A DNA stretch of 64,000 bases from Porphyra umbilicalis. Taxonomy: Eukaryota; Rhodophyta; Bangiophyceae; Bangiales; Bangiaceae. Position numbers and translations under genes: made by a program. The DNA lies in contig KV918772.1 in assembly GCA_002049455.2 (NCBI GenBank), forward strand, positions 372,001 to 436,000. Direction: 5' to 3'. Of the stretch, positions 1 to 10,875 are shown piece after piece (positions within the stretch are counted from its first letter, which is position 1; every line of letters starts with the position of its first letter). The notes beneath the pieces are model-generated. The model did not search any database, was not told the origin of the DNA, and saw nothing but the letters and a program-made list of their open reading frames with translations.

Positions 1-1376
1 CAAGAGTCAGACAAAGAGCAGAGGAAATATGAGAGCGAGGCTGAGAAGCAACACCATGAAAGTGGGTGAAAAAGACTGTTGGGAGGAGTGGGATGGACGA
101 GGAGTAAAGATGCCAAGAAGGGCACGATCACCGAGCACCAACGCCGAAGGGGCCAGAGAGGATCAACAGGAAGTAGGGACGGCGGGGAGGACCAGCGAGA
201 AACACAACAAAGGGCAACCAGTCAAAAAGAGGGCGAAGGAAGACGAAAAGCAGGGAGGCACAAACAACGAACGAAAGGAATCGAAAACGAGCAATGAAGA
301 TAGCCACGCCGAAGGGGTGACACCGTTGTGTCGGCCGGTACGGGTCGCGGCTCAGCGTGGGCTCCTGCACTGAGAATTGGCACGCCCGGGTCAGTCACGC
401 GGTGCAGACGGCAACGGGGAGGCGACAATGCGGCGTAACGCACAAAGGCGGGGGCGACAACACGGCGGGTGCCAAGGTGGTGACAGCAACGTCGGGGGGG
501 AGCGACAGAGAGCAGCCAAGGAAAGGGAAGGGGGGGCGGGGGCAGAAAGGTACGCAGAGCAATGGTGGAGAACCGACGTCAGGGAGCCAGGCGGTCGGGT
601 ACGGGTTGGGCAGGAAAGCGAATAAGCGGTCAGGTGGGGTGCTGTATCAGGGTGCGTGCAGGGGAGCTTCAACGCACCTTGATCTGCCGCGGCTCTGTGT
701 TTGGGTAGGCTACTCAATTCACCCTCCACGACGCAGGCGCTTCCAGTCAGTTCGATGCATCTCCGGGTCAATCGTGAAAATGACCCATGCCAGCGTGGAC
801 CAGCGTGCGGGTCACCCAAGGTGATCAGCCTGTGGGGCGAAGTCCAAATACCAGCTCATCGGGGAGTCATTTTGTTACATCAGTGAACGGATGTTCCGTA
901 GGGCAGGCCGACGGGCCGCCGCAACAGAAGCCGGCGCTCAGGCACGATCACCCACGGGTCATCGCGGGCGCGTTCAACCCCCATAGTCGCAGCGCGCGGT
1001 CGCCGCGCCCAACTCGGGGCGGTGGGGGGTGGAAGGCGGGCAGGCACCGTCCGGGCCCTGTGACCCTTGTGGCTGGACAGTCCTTCTCAGCCACGTAACT
1101 GTATTAGCTTTTAGCGTCATCGCGACCCTTCCAACGTCGACACGCCCTCAAATCCCTGAGGACACGAATGCAGACTGCTACCTCTGAAACGGAGAGCAAG
1201 TCCCGTGATCCAAGTATATGTGTGCATCACCACACTTTGAGAGCACCCTGTCCTTAAAGCCAGGGAATTAAACATCTAGAATCTATCGTGGGGGCTGTTT
1301 TCAGCGCCTGAGAGGCGGCAGAGTTGCAAACGATTTGATTACCAATCCCTGTCACTGGGCTATCGCGATGGGCCCA
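1..1376. other. No supported gene; purine-rich low-complexity DNA
   Basis: The first 700 bases are strongly purine-rich on the plus strand, so open frames here are rich in Arg, Lys, Glu and Gly and overlap in several frames. None shows a recognisable domain. I see no RNA gene or terminal repeat in this stretch. Confidence 0.6.
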
Positions 1377-1384
1377 CTTGCGAC

Positions 1385-1767
1385 TAGGGTTGCTCAGAAC
1401 GCCCAGGGCGTCGTTAAGGGCGTCATTGAGCGCGTCATCAGGGCGTCATGCGGGCGTCGTGCGCCCCTAACGCCCCAACTCAAAAGGGCGTCAGCAACGC
1501 GTCGCGAAGTGAAATAGAACGCGGGAGTCCACATGATTCAGCAGGTGGCGGATGTGCACCTTGTTTGGGGACAGGCACGCAGCCTTGACACAGAAAATGA
1601 CATATGAGTGTACAGTATGGGTGCCACTTGAGGCTTCTTGTGAAATTTGATGGTGCTACTTGACGCGTCGTGAGGGCGTTTTGGCTGCCTAATGGGGTGT
1701 CAGTTAGGCGTCTTATTCTTCTCGCGCCCCTGGCGCCCCTCAAATAGGGGCGTGGTGTGCAACCCTA
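1385..1767. mobile_element. hAT-type MITE (383 bp)
   Basis: Non-coding element bounded by TAGGGTTGC on the left and its reverse complement GCAACCCTA on the right. Inside the TIR the match continues imperfectly (CA..ACGCCC). It is flanked by a perfect 8-bp direct repeat CTTGCGAC at 1377-1384 and 1768-1775. A TAGGG/CAGGG terminus with an 8-bp target duplication is diagnostic of the hAT superfamily. The interior is rich in repeats of GGGCGTC and its complement and encodes nothing. It would need a transposase supplied from elsewhere. Confidence 0.88.
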
Positions 1768-1775
1768 CTTGCGAC

Positions 1776-3226
1776 CCCGTGGGTTCCCCGGGCTTCCGAT
1801 TGGGCTCTTATTTGATCATGTAGTAGCCTGCTCATTTGACCGGCAAGCTCGTTTGTTGTCGGACGGCGAAACAGTGTCACCGATCGAAGATTGCTGTCAC
1901 ATACGATCTGACTTACGCTCACAAATACCACAGCACAACCCCTGCCCAGAAGCCCCGCCCGAGGCTGGCGTAGCGCCACCACCCTGCCGCCCCCCGGCGG
2001 CCCGCCCGCTGGTCGCCCGGATGCCACGCCCACCGGCAGCCCGCGCCGCGGCTGCCGCCCCCCTGCCGCCGTGCCCGTTCTGGATGGCGCCCGCCCCGCT
2101 TCGGGGCACGCCTCACAAGCACGGTCGCCCACGATATCAAGTTCCAGACCTTTCGCCGCTACGAAGAGCAAATCCTGCAGGTTTACCAGCCTACCGCCTT
2201 GCGCAGCGCCGCTGCGAGCTCCCCGGCAGCCGCCCCGGCCGGGCGGCCGCCGCCCCCCTCTCCTCGGGTCGCGCACGTCGACTGCCCGCAGCTCACCGCC
2301 GCCTTACCCTCTCTACCGGCCAGCACGCAGGGACCGTATCCCGTTGGCTTTTCCTATGCGAGCTCCCGGCCTGCCGGCGGCCGCCGGCTGCCTGCTCCGC
2401 AGCCCTCTCCGCTGCCCGCCTCACCGTGCCGTCCTCTCGCCCCGTCGCCCACCCCGCCCCACCTCCCACCCCGCCCCACCTCCCACCCCGCCTCACCGCC
2501 CGCCCCGCCCCGCCGCCCGCTCCGTGATGCCACCTGCCCCGCCGTCCACCCCGTCATCACCCGGACCCTCGTGGGCGCTTGCTGCACGCCGCTGCCCGCA
2601 TCACAGCGGATGCTGAGCGGAGCCCGTGCGCCGTATGAGCGCTTCCTTCCCCGGTTACGAGCCGCACGGGGGGCCACCGCATGCCTTAATGCATTGTTTG
2701 TGACCCGCCCTTCCGATTTCCAACCTCAGAAGCTTGTCCACACGAGCTTGTAGATGGGTACCGGCCTGTGCCTACCGTCCGGCCGCGTGTCGGCCCCTTC
2801 CCCACCCTGTTCCACCCGCGGCGTGCACCCCACCGCATTTCAAACGGGTGGCCGGGCGGTTGGCACACCTGTGGTCGGCTCCTCTCCCGGTAGGCGCCCT
2901 CCCCGGCTCCCCTGAGGTCCGGCGCTGCGCACTACAGGCTCAGAAAACAGCGCACAGGCATGCGTTTTTCAGCCAGTATCTCTTGTCTCGGCCGGCATCG
3001 AGGAACTCACTACTGAGTTCTCTCGTATCATTGGGACGCTCCCGCCGCCCGAATGGCCCTCAATAGACGCGCGCATGCCCGGGTGCCTCGTCCAGTCACT
3101 TTCCAACTCCACTGCCAAACATCCACCCGCCATTTCTGCGCATGTTGCGCCCATAGAGACAACTCACGGCCCGCTGGCAGTAGAACACGTACACCCCGCG
3201 ACGAGGCACCCCGCGTTGATGTTCTC
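1776..3226. other. No supported gene; C-rich tandem tract
   Basis: Pyrimidine-rich plus strand. A short tandem array of CCCCGCCCCACCTCCCAC-like units lies at about 2447-2520. Overlapping open frames on both strands are Pro/Ala/Arg-rich products of this composition, with no domain. The stretch adjoins the 3' end of the KDZ relic. Confidence 0.55.
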
Positions 3227-6200
3227 TCAACAGAATTTGCGGAAGCTGACATGGTCGTTCTCCTTGTTGATGTGCTGATTGTTGAGACGGTAGATGGCGC
3301 GGAGGTTGGCGGTGGCGACTTGAAACGACTTGAACTTGAGGAACGTCGCCGGCTTTATGTACTCGAGCATCGGCCGGACGCGCAACGCGATTTAGTGTGC
3401 CGACTCGGCGGCCGTCGAAGCCTTACCGAACATCTGCCGCAAGGACGCGTCCGCAATGTTGAAGTGCGAGCAGGTGTGGCGGTAACTGTTGGGCCAGTTC
3501 AAAATTCAGCGCACCCTAAAGTGCCGAAAAAGCGGGCGCACGCGCCGGAGCAAGTTGCGGTTCATGTTTCAAGCCTTGTCGTAGTAAATGGTCTTGAGTG
3601 GGACCGGGAAGCGCTCCAGGACGGCTGAGATGCCGTCTTCGACGCTCTCTGCATTGATGAGGACACGAAACCCGTAGCTGATAACATGAGGGCACAGCAC
3701 ATTGTACACCCCCGGCGTCATTCGGCTGTCGTTGGAGAAGATTTTGTTGCAGTTGTCCGAAAGGTCCTCCTCTGCGGCGCTGGCGCTGGTGCGCCCCCTC
3801 TTCTGCCCCAACGCGTCGGCTATCCGTCTTGTCGCCGCCGCCCGGTCCCATATTGCAGGACGATATCTCCTTAGTAGCGGGAAGACCTCCATGGACGCGT
3901 TGGCGCCGTCGTCAATGAGACGCTCCATAACGATGCTCCTTGCGTACTCTTCAAACCTCTCGGGCGACGTGTCTTGCTTTATTTCGCAGTACTCTTTGTT
4001 CGCGCCTTTGCACAGCTTGGTGTACTTGTCGGCCGCCGAGGCAAACATGTCATTCAGATCCTTCTCCACCTGCAGGCAGAACTCAAAGATGGTGGCGATG
4101 GCTAGCCGCAGAGATCCGAAGGAGTCGAGAGCCGGGGCCACGCGGCTAAGAAAGTGTGACAAAAAGGCCACGTGGTCGACGGCCTTCGTCTCAGAGCGCC
4201 ACGCCTTCGGGTCAGGTGCGCGCAGCTCCATAATCAGCTTCTTAAATTCATCCCTGTCGCAGCTAACGAGAAGGTTTACCACCAACTGGCCGAGCGTCGC
4301 GCGCAGGAACCAACGGATCGAAGTCCACGCCGGCACGTCTTTGACCTCGATGATATCAAAGCAGGGAGCAAAGGTGACCTTTAGCTGGGCCCACGGGTTG
4401 GTGGCAGCCTTGTCCTTCTTGCTGCCTCGGCGGCCCCGCCCAAGCTCCTGCGTCCGAGGCACAGGACCTTGCCCATAACTCCCACCATCCGCCACATCGC
4501 TGCTTGACGCGAGCTCCGCGTCTGCACCGTCGTCCGCCGTTCCGTCGTCCTCCTCCGGGTCGTCGTACCCACCGCCGACGTCCTCCTGTTCGACGTCGTG
4601 CAGGTTCTTTTCCGCCTCCTCAGCATTCGCATGGGCCGCGCTGTCCACCACGGCCAGTGTGCCGGGAAATGTGAGACGGGCGGCCAGCGCTTCGCGCTGA
4701 CCGGGAGAGAGGACAAATACAACCGGCACTTGCGCTTTTTGCTCCGTTGTTGGGCGGCAGCGAATGATGGCGGCCGCAGCAGCGTCGAGCGGGAAGAAGA
4801 ACGTCATGGCGACCACCGCCGCCTCCTGCGCCAATGTGAGGACGCCCAGAGAAAGGGTTTGCATCAAAGTCACGCCCGCCGTCGCTTTCTTGGTCGCCAA
4901 CGCAGTCGAGCTGCGGGAAAGGCTCTGCAACAAGCCCATAGGGCCGGCGGAGGGCAACACGGTCATGCCGCTGCGCGGAATCGGCAGGACCGGCACATTG
5001 ATGAAGTTGCGGAACACGTCCCACTTCCTGGGTGTCTTGAAGCCAAGGGCCTGGCAGTCCAGAATGAATGACAATCGGGTTCTTCTTGCATTGCGGACAC
5101 ATGAAGATCTTGGCCGGGATGTCGAGGACCTCGAGGTACTGGCACCCGAGGGCGATTAGCGTCTGGCGGCAGTAGAAGAGAGAAGGTAGGGTAAGCACCT
5201 AATGGCGAGTCGCACAGCTAAAAGAAGACCTGGAGTTGACGAAAAAACTCAAGGAAATTATCGCACACCTCCCGGGTGAACACCGCCAGCCGCTTTTCCG
5301 CGTCAACGTAAAGGAGTACAAAGAGGCTGCTCCGCTCTCCGTCAATTACAACCATCTTGCGGCACGCCTCACACTCCCTGTTGCCAACCGTGATGGATAT
5401 TGGCACCGCCGGGCGCGACGACGTGGTGAGGACGGCAGTGTCGCGGAAAGTTTGGTTCTCGGATGCCGGCGCGAGCACGTAGCAGTCAGGATACACGGGC
5501 TCGCGCAGCGTCTTGTCCACGTCGAATGCCTCGCCACGCTCCACCAACTCGTTGGAAAATGTGACATCAGCGGCTTCCAGCGTGCTTGCCCTGACGATGA
5601 GCTCTGCGGTGAAGGCCCACCTGCTCGACATGGCGACCTTGTTCTTGCACGGTTCCATGTTCCGAGTCACAGGCTCGGTCAGCGTCCAGCCTTCCCTGAT
5701 GTTCTTGGCGGTCGGCGGGATGAAGCCGCCGGGTGCCCCGTGAAGCGCGCACGCGGCGCCACCAGACGCGCCCGTGTCAGGATCAGCATTGTCGTCGGGT
5801 AAGTGCTCGCCACCATTGAGACCGAGTTGTTGTGCCAAGAAGTAGTTGTCGTTGTCGGCAGCGTATCCCCCATCCACGCCTTCAACGTGATGCAGAGCCG
5901 CCGCCAGTGCTACATCTGCACAACCAGCAGCCGCATCCTGCTCCACAAGTGGCTTGGCACGCTCTACTTCACCGCGGGCAGCTTGAACGTGGCCGCATTG
6001 GTGCGGCGCCACGCGGCACCCAGGCGCTAGGCACAAGTCGGTGCTCCCGTTCACGGCCGTCACTACAGTAAAGATGAGGGCGTCCCAGACAGCCACCGCT
6101 TCACTGACGGGCCCGCGACGCACGCGCGCACAACACTTGGGGCAGGTCTTGTCGCAGCGAGCCGGCGGTGTGAGCAGATGTATGACCTTTTCCGGAGCCT

Positions 6201-6927
6201 GAGCGTGGGAGCACGAGCAGGCTCGACCGTCAATTCTGTACAACTCAGCGTCCTCCAAAATCTCGAAGCACATGCAAAGGACGGCGCCCGTGTCGCCCAC
6301 CCAGGCCACGTCCGCGTCTTGTGGCGACGTGCAGCCGACGCAAAACAGCGCCTGGGCCGAGTAGCGCTCGATGACAACCACAGGAAGAATGAGTGCCTCG
6401 GTGGATAGCAAGGTGAACCCGGTGCCCACCAGAGTCCTGAAGCAGGTCAGCCTGTACTGCACCAATGTTTGGCCGTTGCTGCAGGCTCCTTCTTGCGCTC
6501 GTGGTATATCACCCGGTCGACGGCCACCATGATGTCGGCTACCGTGTTCTCCAACGAGCCGACGAGCCCGAGGGTCGCGACACTTCACCTTCAAGGGGGC
6601 CTTGTCCGTTGGTACGGCTTGCGCATCCAGGGAATTCAAAGGGTCCTCGGCAGGGGCGTCTCCCGGAGAATTGGGAATAGCCGACCCTCCGCACGGCTCA
6701 CAATCGTCGCCACAGGCCACCGCGGGGCCGGCGTAGGGTGCATGGCGAAGAACGCCGGCAGCTGCGAGAACGGCTCGACGGATGCACCCGGAGACCGAAA
6801 GGAACGTGCCGACCATGGGAGCCGGCGCATGGGGAGCACGTCCGCGAGATCGCAACTCCGACACTCCCGTGTGTGCCAGCAGCAGCTCCACAAATCGCAC
6901 GTCCCGCCGCTGCCATTGCACGGCCAC
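3227..6927 (-). pseudogene. KDZ-superfamily DNA transposase relic with CxC cysteine cluster
   Basis: Decayed transposase read right to left. The first part (6927-5230) is cysteine-rich and leads into CPQCKKNPIVI and LDCQALGFK, the cysteine-cluster (CxC) region that precedes KDZ transposase domains. The second part (about 5060-3572) ends in LCPHVISYGFRVLINAES and KTIYYDKA, matching the KDZ core with its YD-N-A-C motif. After a TGA where Cys is expected (3571-3569), the same frame continues with NMNRNLLRRVRPLF, HTCSHFNI, STAAESAH, then RPMLEYIKPATF, all typical of KDZ C-terminal cores. Lesions: a 4-bp duplication frameshift at 5063-5070, TGA at 3571-3569 and 3508-3506, and TAA at 3394-3392; the frame closes with TGA at 3229-3227. 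The N-terminus is uncertain and may lie upstream of 6927. KDZ assignment rests on motif recall, not on a search. Confidence 0.72.
5163..5229 (-). other. Predicted 67-nt phase-0 intron in the KDZ gene
   Basis: On the minus strand the frame RQLQ ends with CAG at 5230, followed by GTCTTCTTTTAG and ending in TGCCGCCAG at 5163. Removing these 67 nt joins two open frames in phase (LEFFRQLQ to TLIALGCQYLEV) and skips an in-frame TAG. The donor GTCTTC is weak; the acceptor follows a pyrimidine-rich tract. Predicted from sequence only. Confidence 0.55.
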
Positions 6928-6978
6928 GTTACGGGAGGACGCGGCGGAAGGCCACCACGGAGACAGTCAAAGAGCGCG

Positions 6979-7260
6979 TCACCCCGCCTCAAAATTCGCA
7001 TACGGTGGGGAGCGGCGGTGGCAGGCAGGCCCACGAGGCGTAGACGAGCCGTTCACACTCAAGGTCGCGCGGCCTCGCCACGGGGGACAGCCGCAGCTGA
7101 GGCGGTGTCGGATGAAGTCAGCCACCAACGGGACACGCTGCCCACACGGGTGATGGATGGCCGCCACCGACATGTCGCCCACTGCGGCGGTTTTCAGGCC
7201 GTCCACAGCTGCCGCAGTGACACTCGCTAGGGTCACCACAGTGGCTGCAGGTCGTCGCAT
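6979..7260 (-). pseudogene. Possible N-terminal remnant of the KDZ element protein
   Basis: A 93-codon minus-strand frame immediately upstream of the KDZ relic, containing RVPLVADFIRHRLSCGC and a CP pair. Position and orientation suggest an upstream exon or frameshifted N-terminus of the transposase. No domain can be assigned, and it could be a chance frame. Confidence 0.25.
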
Positions 7261-9431
7261 AGGCAGTCAGCGTGCCATCCTTTTCTTCGCGGCGAGGTTC
7301 ACCGATGGCTCGCCACCTCACAAGCTGCGAATATGCGGATCCCACAGCCCCGCTTGCCGTCAGGCTGTCGACAATAAGCGCTGTCCGATGACGCCGCGTT
7401 GCGTTCTCTGCGACAGGTTGGCGCCGACACTGGCTCATATGGCTTTGCACCCAACAATCGGGCTGGCTGGTGCGATCTAGCGAGACGGCTCAAGTAAGGA
7501 CGCCAGGCGGTGGTTGTCAGCCTCGCGTGGAAGTCAGACAGTTGATGTGAAACGTGTACGCTTGCCACGTTTAAACTCGAGTGAGGGCCTCGAGCCTATC
7601 ACGCGATCATAGCGCGTTGCCATGATCGTCACGGTTAAACCAATCGCCATCGGTCGACATCCAAAGCCCATAGGTATCCAAGAGATTTTTCGACAAGCGT
7701 TTTATCACTCTGTGCAGGCCCTCCCATTTGACATCGAAAGCTGTTAACCCCGGCATGATACACTCGTCGGACACATACGTGTCAGCCACGATTTCAGTCT
7801 CAAGGCGCGGCCTTGAGAGACAGCGTTACCCCGTCGGGGTGCGCTACATGCACAGCACCGCGGCACCCCATCAAATCGAGACAGTAAAATATTTCGATGA
7901 AGGCCGACAAGTATCGGTTTTGCGACAGTGAGCGGTATGAGTCATGGTTGGCATCGATTAAAATGATACATCATATTAAATCGAATTAATGTATGAATAG
8001 TCTACCATTAATGCATTGACGACTTAATGCATGTTATTGAATTTTTGCATTTTTGCATAGTGGCACCGGAGCGGTCGTGTCTTGGTCAAACGCCAAATGC
8101 CCCCAAGGCCGACTTGGAGGAGGCAAGGTGGTAGGGGGAGGGGGATCCGCAGCGCCACGGGATCCGCCGCTGCTTCGGGGATGGTGGGGGTGGGAGAACC
8201 GCAGCGTCGTGCACGCCGCAGCAGAAAAGGGGGGTTTCGCGGTGTGGAGGGGAACCTGGTGGGCGTGACAGCATCAACCGCTACGTCGGCGGCCAGAGTG
8301 GCTGTTGGACCGTTGATTAAATCAGATAAAATTGTAAATTAATGCACATTTTACACTTTTTATAGATTAATCTATGCATTATTGGAAGTCCTCGGCCAAA
8401 ACATTTCATGTTTGCCAGCCATGGTATGAGTGGCTCTCCAATGAAAATTTTCGGGGACTTGCAATACGGTCCGTCGATTGGCATCGAAGCGGCTATCGAA
8501 ACCCAAGGTTCAAAGGATCCTCGATATTGCAGACCTCCAAAAAATGACGGTTGAAGAGAGGTTGTGATCATTCAACAGCGTACGTGGACCAATGGAAAGC
8601 CTAGGAATAATGTGAGTTCCCTACACAGTCCTCTCATGCAGCTCTTCGCACTGAAAACGCTTAACAGAATCTCAAGAAATCTGAAGAAGTTTGTTGATCT
8701 TATGGGAAATCACACGTCAGGCCCAGAACCCTCTCCATGTCCTCTTCAAACACAAGCAAGCGGCCTAAAAATCTGAGGACATATCATTGTGGGCTCGTAT
8801 GGCTCTGCTGGACTCCTGCAAGACACGTTCATTGGCTTTTAAGATTACTGGCGGCGACTCTCAGCTAAAAGTACGATAGTGGCTTGTCGAACAGCCCAAT
8901 TCTACTGCATTTCTTTGCTATGTCGTCGCTTCTACCTCCTTTCTCTCTGCTACCGCCATATTTTGGAGGTTCAGAATACCCCAGCGTACTCTACACTCAA
9001 CATTCAATTGTCTTCAACTGTGCCAAAAAGGAAGAAAAAAGCACTCTGATTGGTCAGATCCATGGATGCTCGTCAGTTGCTACTTTTGGGAATAGTAGCG
9101 CACCTTCTTCTCGGCTTCTCGGCGCACTTGGCCTGCGCACCGCACCGAGCCGTGGTTCGCCCGACGCCTGTTCCCGGCTGCCCAGGACCGGAAGCTTTCT
9201 GCTTTGCCATCGAATCACGTATGTTTGGCCCAACTATGACGTGAGACCGGTCAAAGGCACTTCGTGGCCAGATCGGGACCATCTTGGCTGTCGCCCAATG
9301 CGCGCTATCAGCCTAAAATAATGCTGTCTTCCCCACGAGTATGCTACTCTTTTCTTCAAATTCAAGCAAAATCTTGACGGCAGACCCCCTCTCAGGACCT
9401 GTGTGAAGCGTTGTTCGTGTCAGTCGCTGTC
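7261..9431. other. No supported gene; contains two AT-rich patches
   Basis: AT-rich patches at about 7960-8060 and 8310-8400 carry repeated TTAATGCAT words and contrast with the GC-rich surroundings. They could bound a degraded element, but I could not define matching termini. A perfect 8-bp-stem hairpin (TCTCAAGG/CCTTGAGA) lies at about 7798-7818. Open frames are short and unrecognised. Confidence 0.4.
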
Positions 9432-10024
9432 AGGCTGTGTCTTGACGGCGCGTGCACGTTCACGTAATTGGGTCCGAATATGGATACAAGCCCGTCCTGC
9501 GCGCGTGATTCGACCACCGTTGTCTTCACGGGCCACCAAAACTGTCGTGATTAAATTGCTTGAAACGCGGCATCTGTAGTTAGCAGATCGCATCTCACAG
9601 TCATTGCAAGGAGGTTTCAGACACAGCGTGCCTGCTACGTTGCCGCAACAACGCAAGCGGGCCCCGCCGATGAGGAGTCGCCTCATTGCAGTCACGTGGC
9701 CCCACGACATGATCCGAAGAGAGCTCTCGTCCAATCATGCGTGCCAGATGCAGGGCCGCCCAGCACGATATTTCTTTTCCGAGCACGTTCACGTGTGCAA
9801 GAGTTTTCAAAAATCTCGCACAAGTGAACGTGCTCGGCCCGGATCGGCCCGAATCGGCCCGTTTCGGCCCGTTTTGGACGGTAAGTCCGTTCGTGCGCGG
9901 GCCACCCGATCACTCCAATAATGTCAAAACTGGTCGACGTGATTGGGGCGTGATTGGAACGTCGCGTTCCCATCACCTAGCACGCACTTGTGCACGCCGT
10001 GCACTCGTCATCAAGACAGAGCCT
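9432..10024. mobile_element. MITE, family A copy 1 (593 bp)
   Basis: Bounded by AGGCTGTGTCTTGA on the left and TCAAGACAGAGCCT on the right (imperfect inverted repeat). Internal hairpin: arms 9781-9802 and 9814-9835 beginning GAGCACGTTCAC. The right half matches copy 2 at 10383-10875, including a shared GTGCACGCC-TGCAC stretch. No coding capacity. No clear target duplication, so the superfamily is undetermined. Confidence 0.65.
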
Positions 10025-10382
10025 CAGTCCCCCAGCAGATGCATCTAGTGCTGCCAGAGGCGCTAGCTGCTTGCCCACCTGCAAGAGCCGCTCCCGGCAG
10101 GCCCTTCCAACTCTGCCAGCGGTGGGTTCAGACGCGGCCGCACCCGCAGGCTTTTGTTGTGTGGTGCTTGCTCGACTTGCGAGCGATACCAGTGACGTTG
10201 CTGTACGTGAGTCGCCTGCGGAAGACACGCAGTTTCGCGGTGTGCGGAGTAGCTTGGATTGCCGGAGAGTAACTGATGTTGCGTAGTGCCGCGCGCTGTG
10301 CCGTGTGTTTGTGGCACACTCCTTCTGCGTCTCGATCGACTCGGACTCCGACACTGGTCCCCGTCTAGGTGCCTTCCGTCGA

Positions 10383-10875
10383 AGGCCTTGTCTAGACGGC
10401 GGGCCGTCGTGCACGTGATTGGGCATGAACTGCAACACAATTCCGTGAAACGGGCGTGAAGTGAGCACAGCTGTCTTCACGGCAACACGGCATGCATGAA
10501 CGCGACGTGCTGAAAAATCGGCTGCCAAAATGAGTAGATCAGATCACGCTCGCATAGGCAGAGACTCACCGTGGGGAAGGCAGCACTTCGACCGATCAAA
10601 AGTGCGGAAACGATCACAACTGGAGGCCCAAGTTGACTTTCGAGCACGTTCACGTGCGCGAGATATGAAAAAGAATCTCGCACACGTGAACGTGCTCGGC
10701 CCAAGAGGGACGAAAAGGCACACTTTGGCTCGTAATTCCTTCGTGTGCCGTAGCATCTGATCGGTCCGTGAAGGACGAATATGGTCCGCGTGATTCGCGT
10801 GTAATTGAAGCTGCGCGTTCCGATTGGCAAGCACTCGTCTGTGCACGCCATGCACGCGCCGTATAGACAAAGCCT
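10383..10875. mobile_element. MITE, family A copy 2 (493 bp)
   Basis: Bounded by AGGCCTTGTCTAGACGGCG on the left and the complement of AGGCTTTGTCTATACGGCG on the right. Internal hairpin of 23-nt arms at 10642-10664 and 10675-10697 (one mismatch), starting GAGCACGTTCACGTG and thus the same hairpin as copy 1. Two copies with equivalent ends and the same central hairpin define one family. No target duplication is evident. Confidence 0.68.

Noticed and set aside
29-373. 114-codon plus-strand ORF at the window start
   Set aside because: Lys/Glu/Arg-rich because the strand is purine-rich; no conserved motif and overlapping frames are open too.
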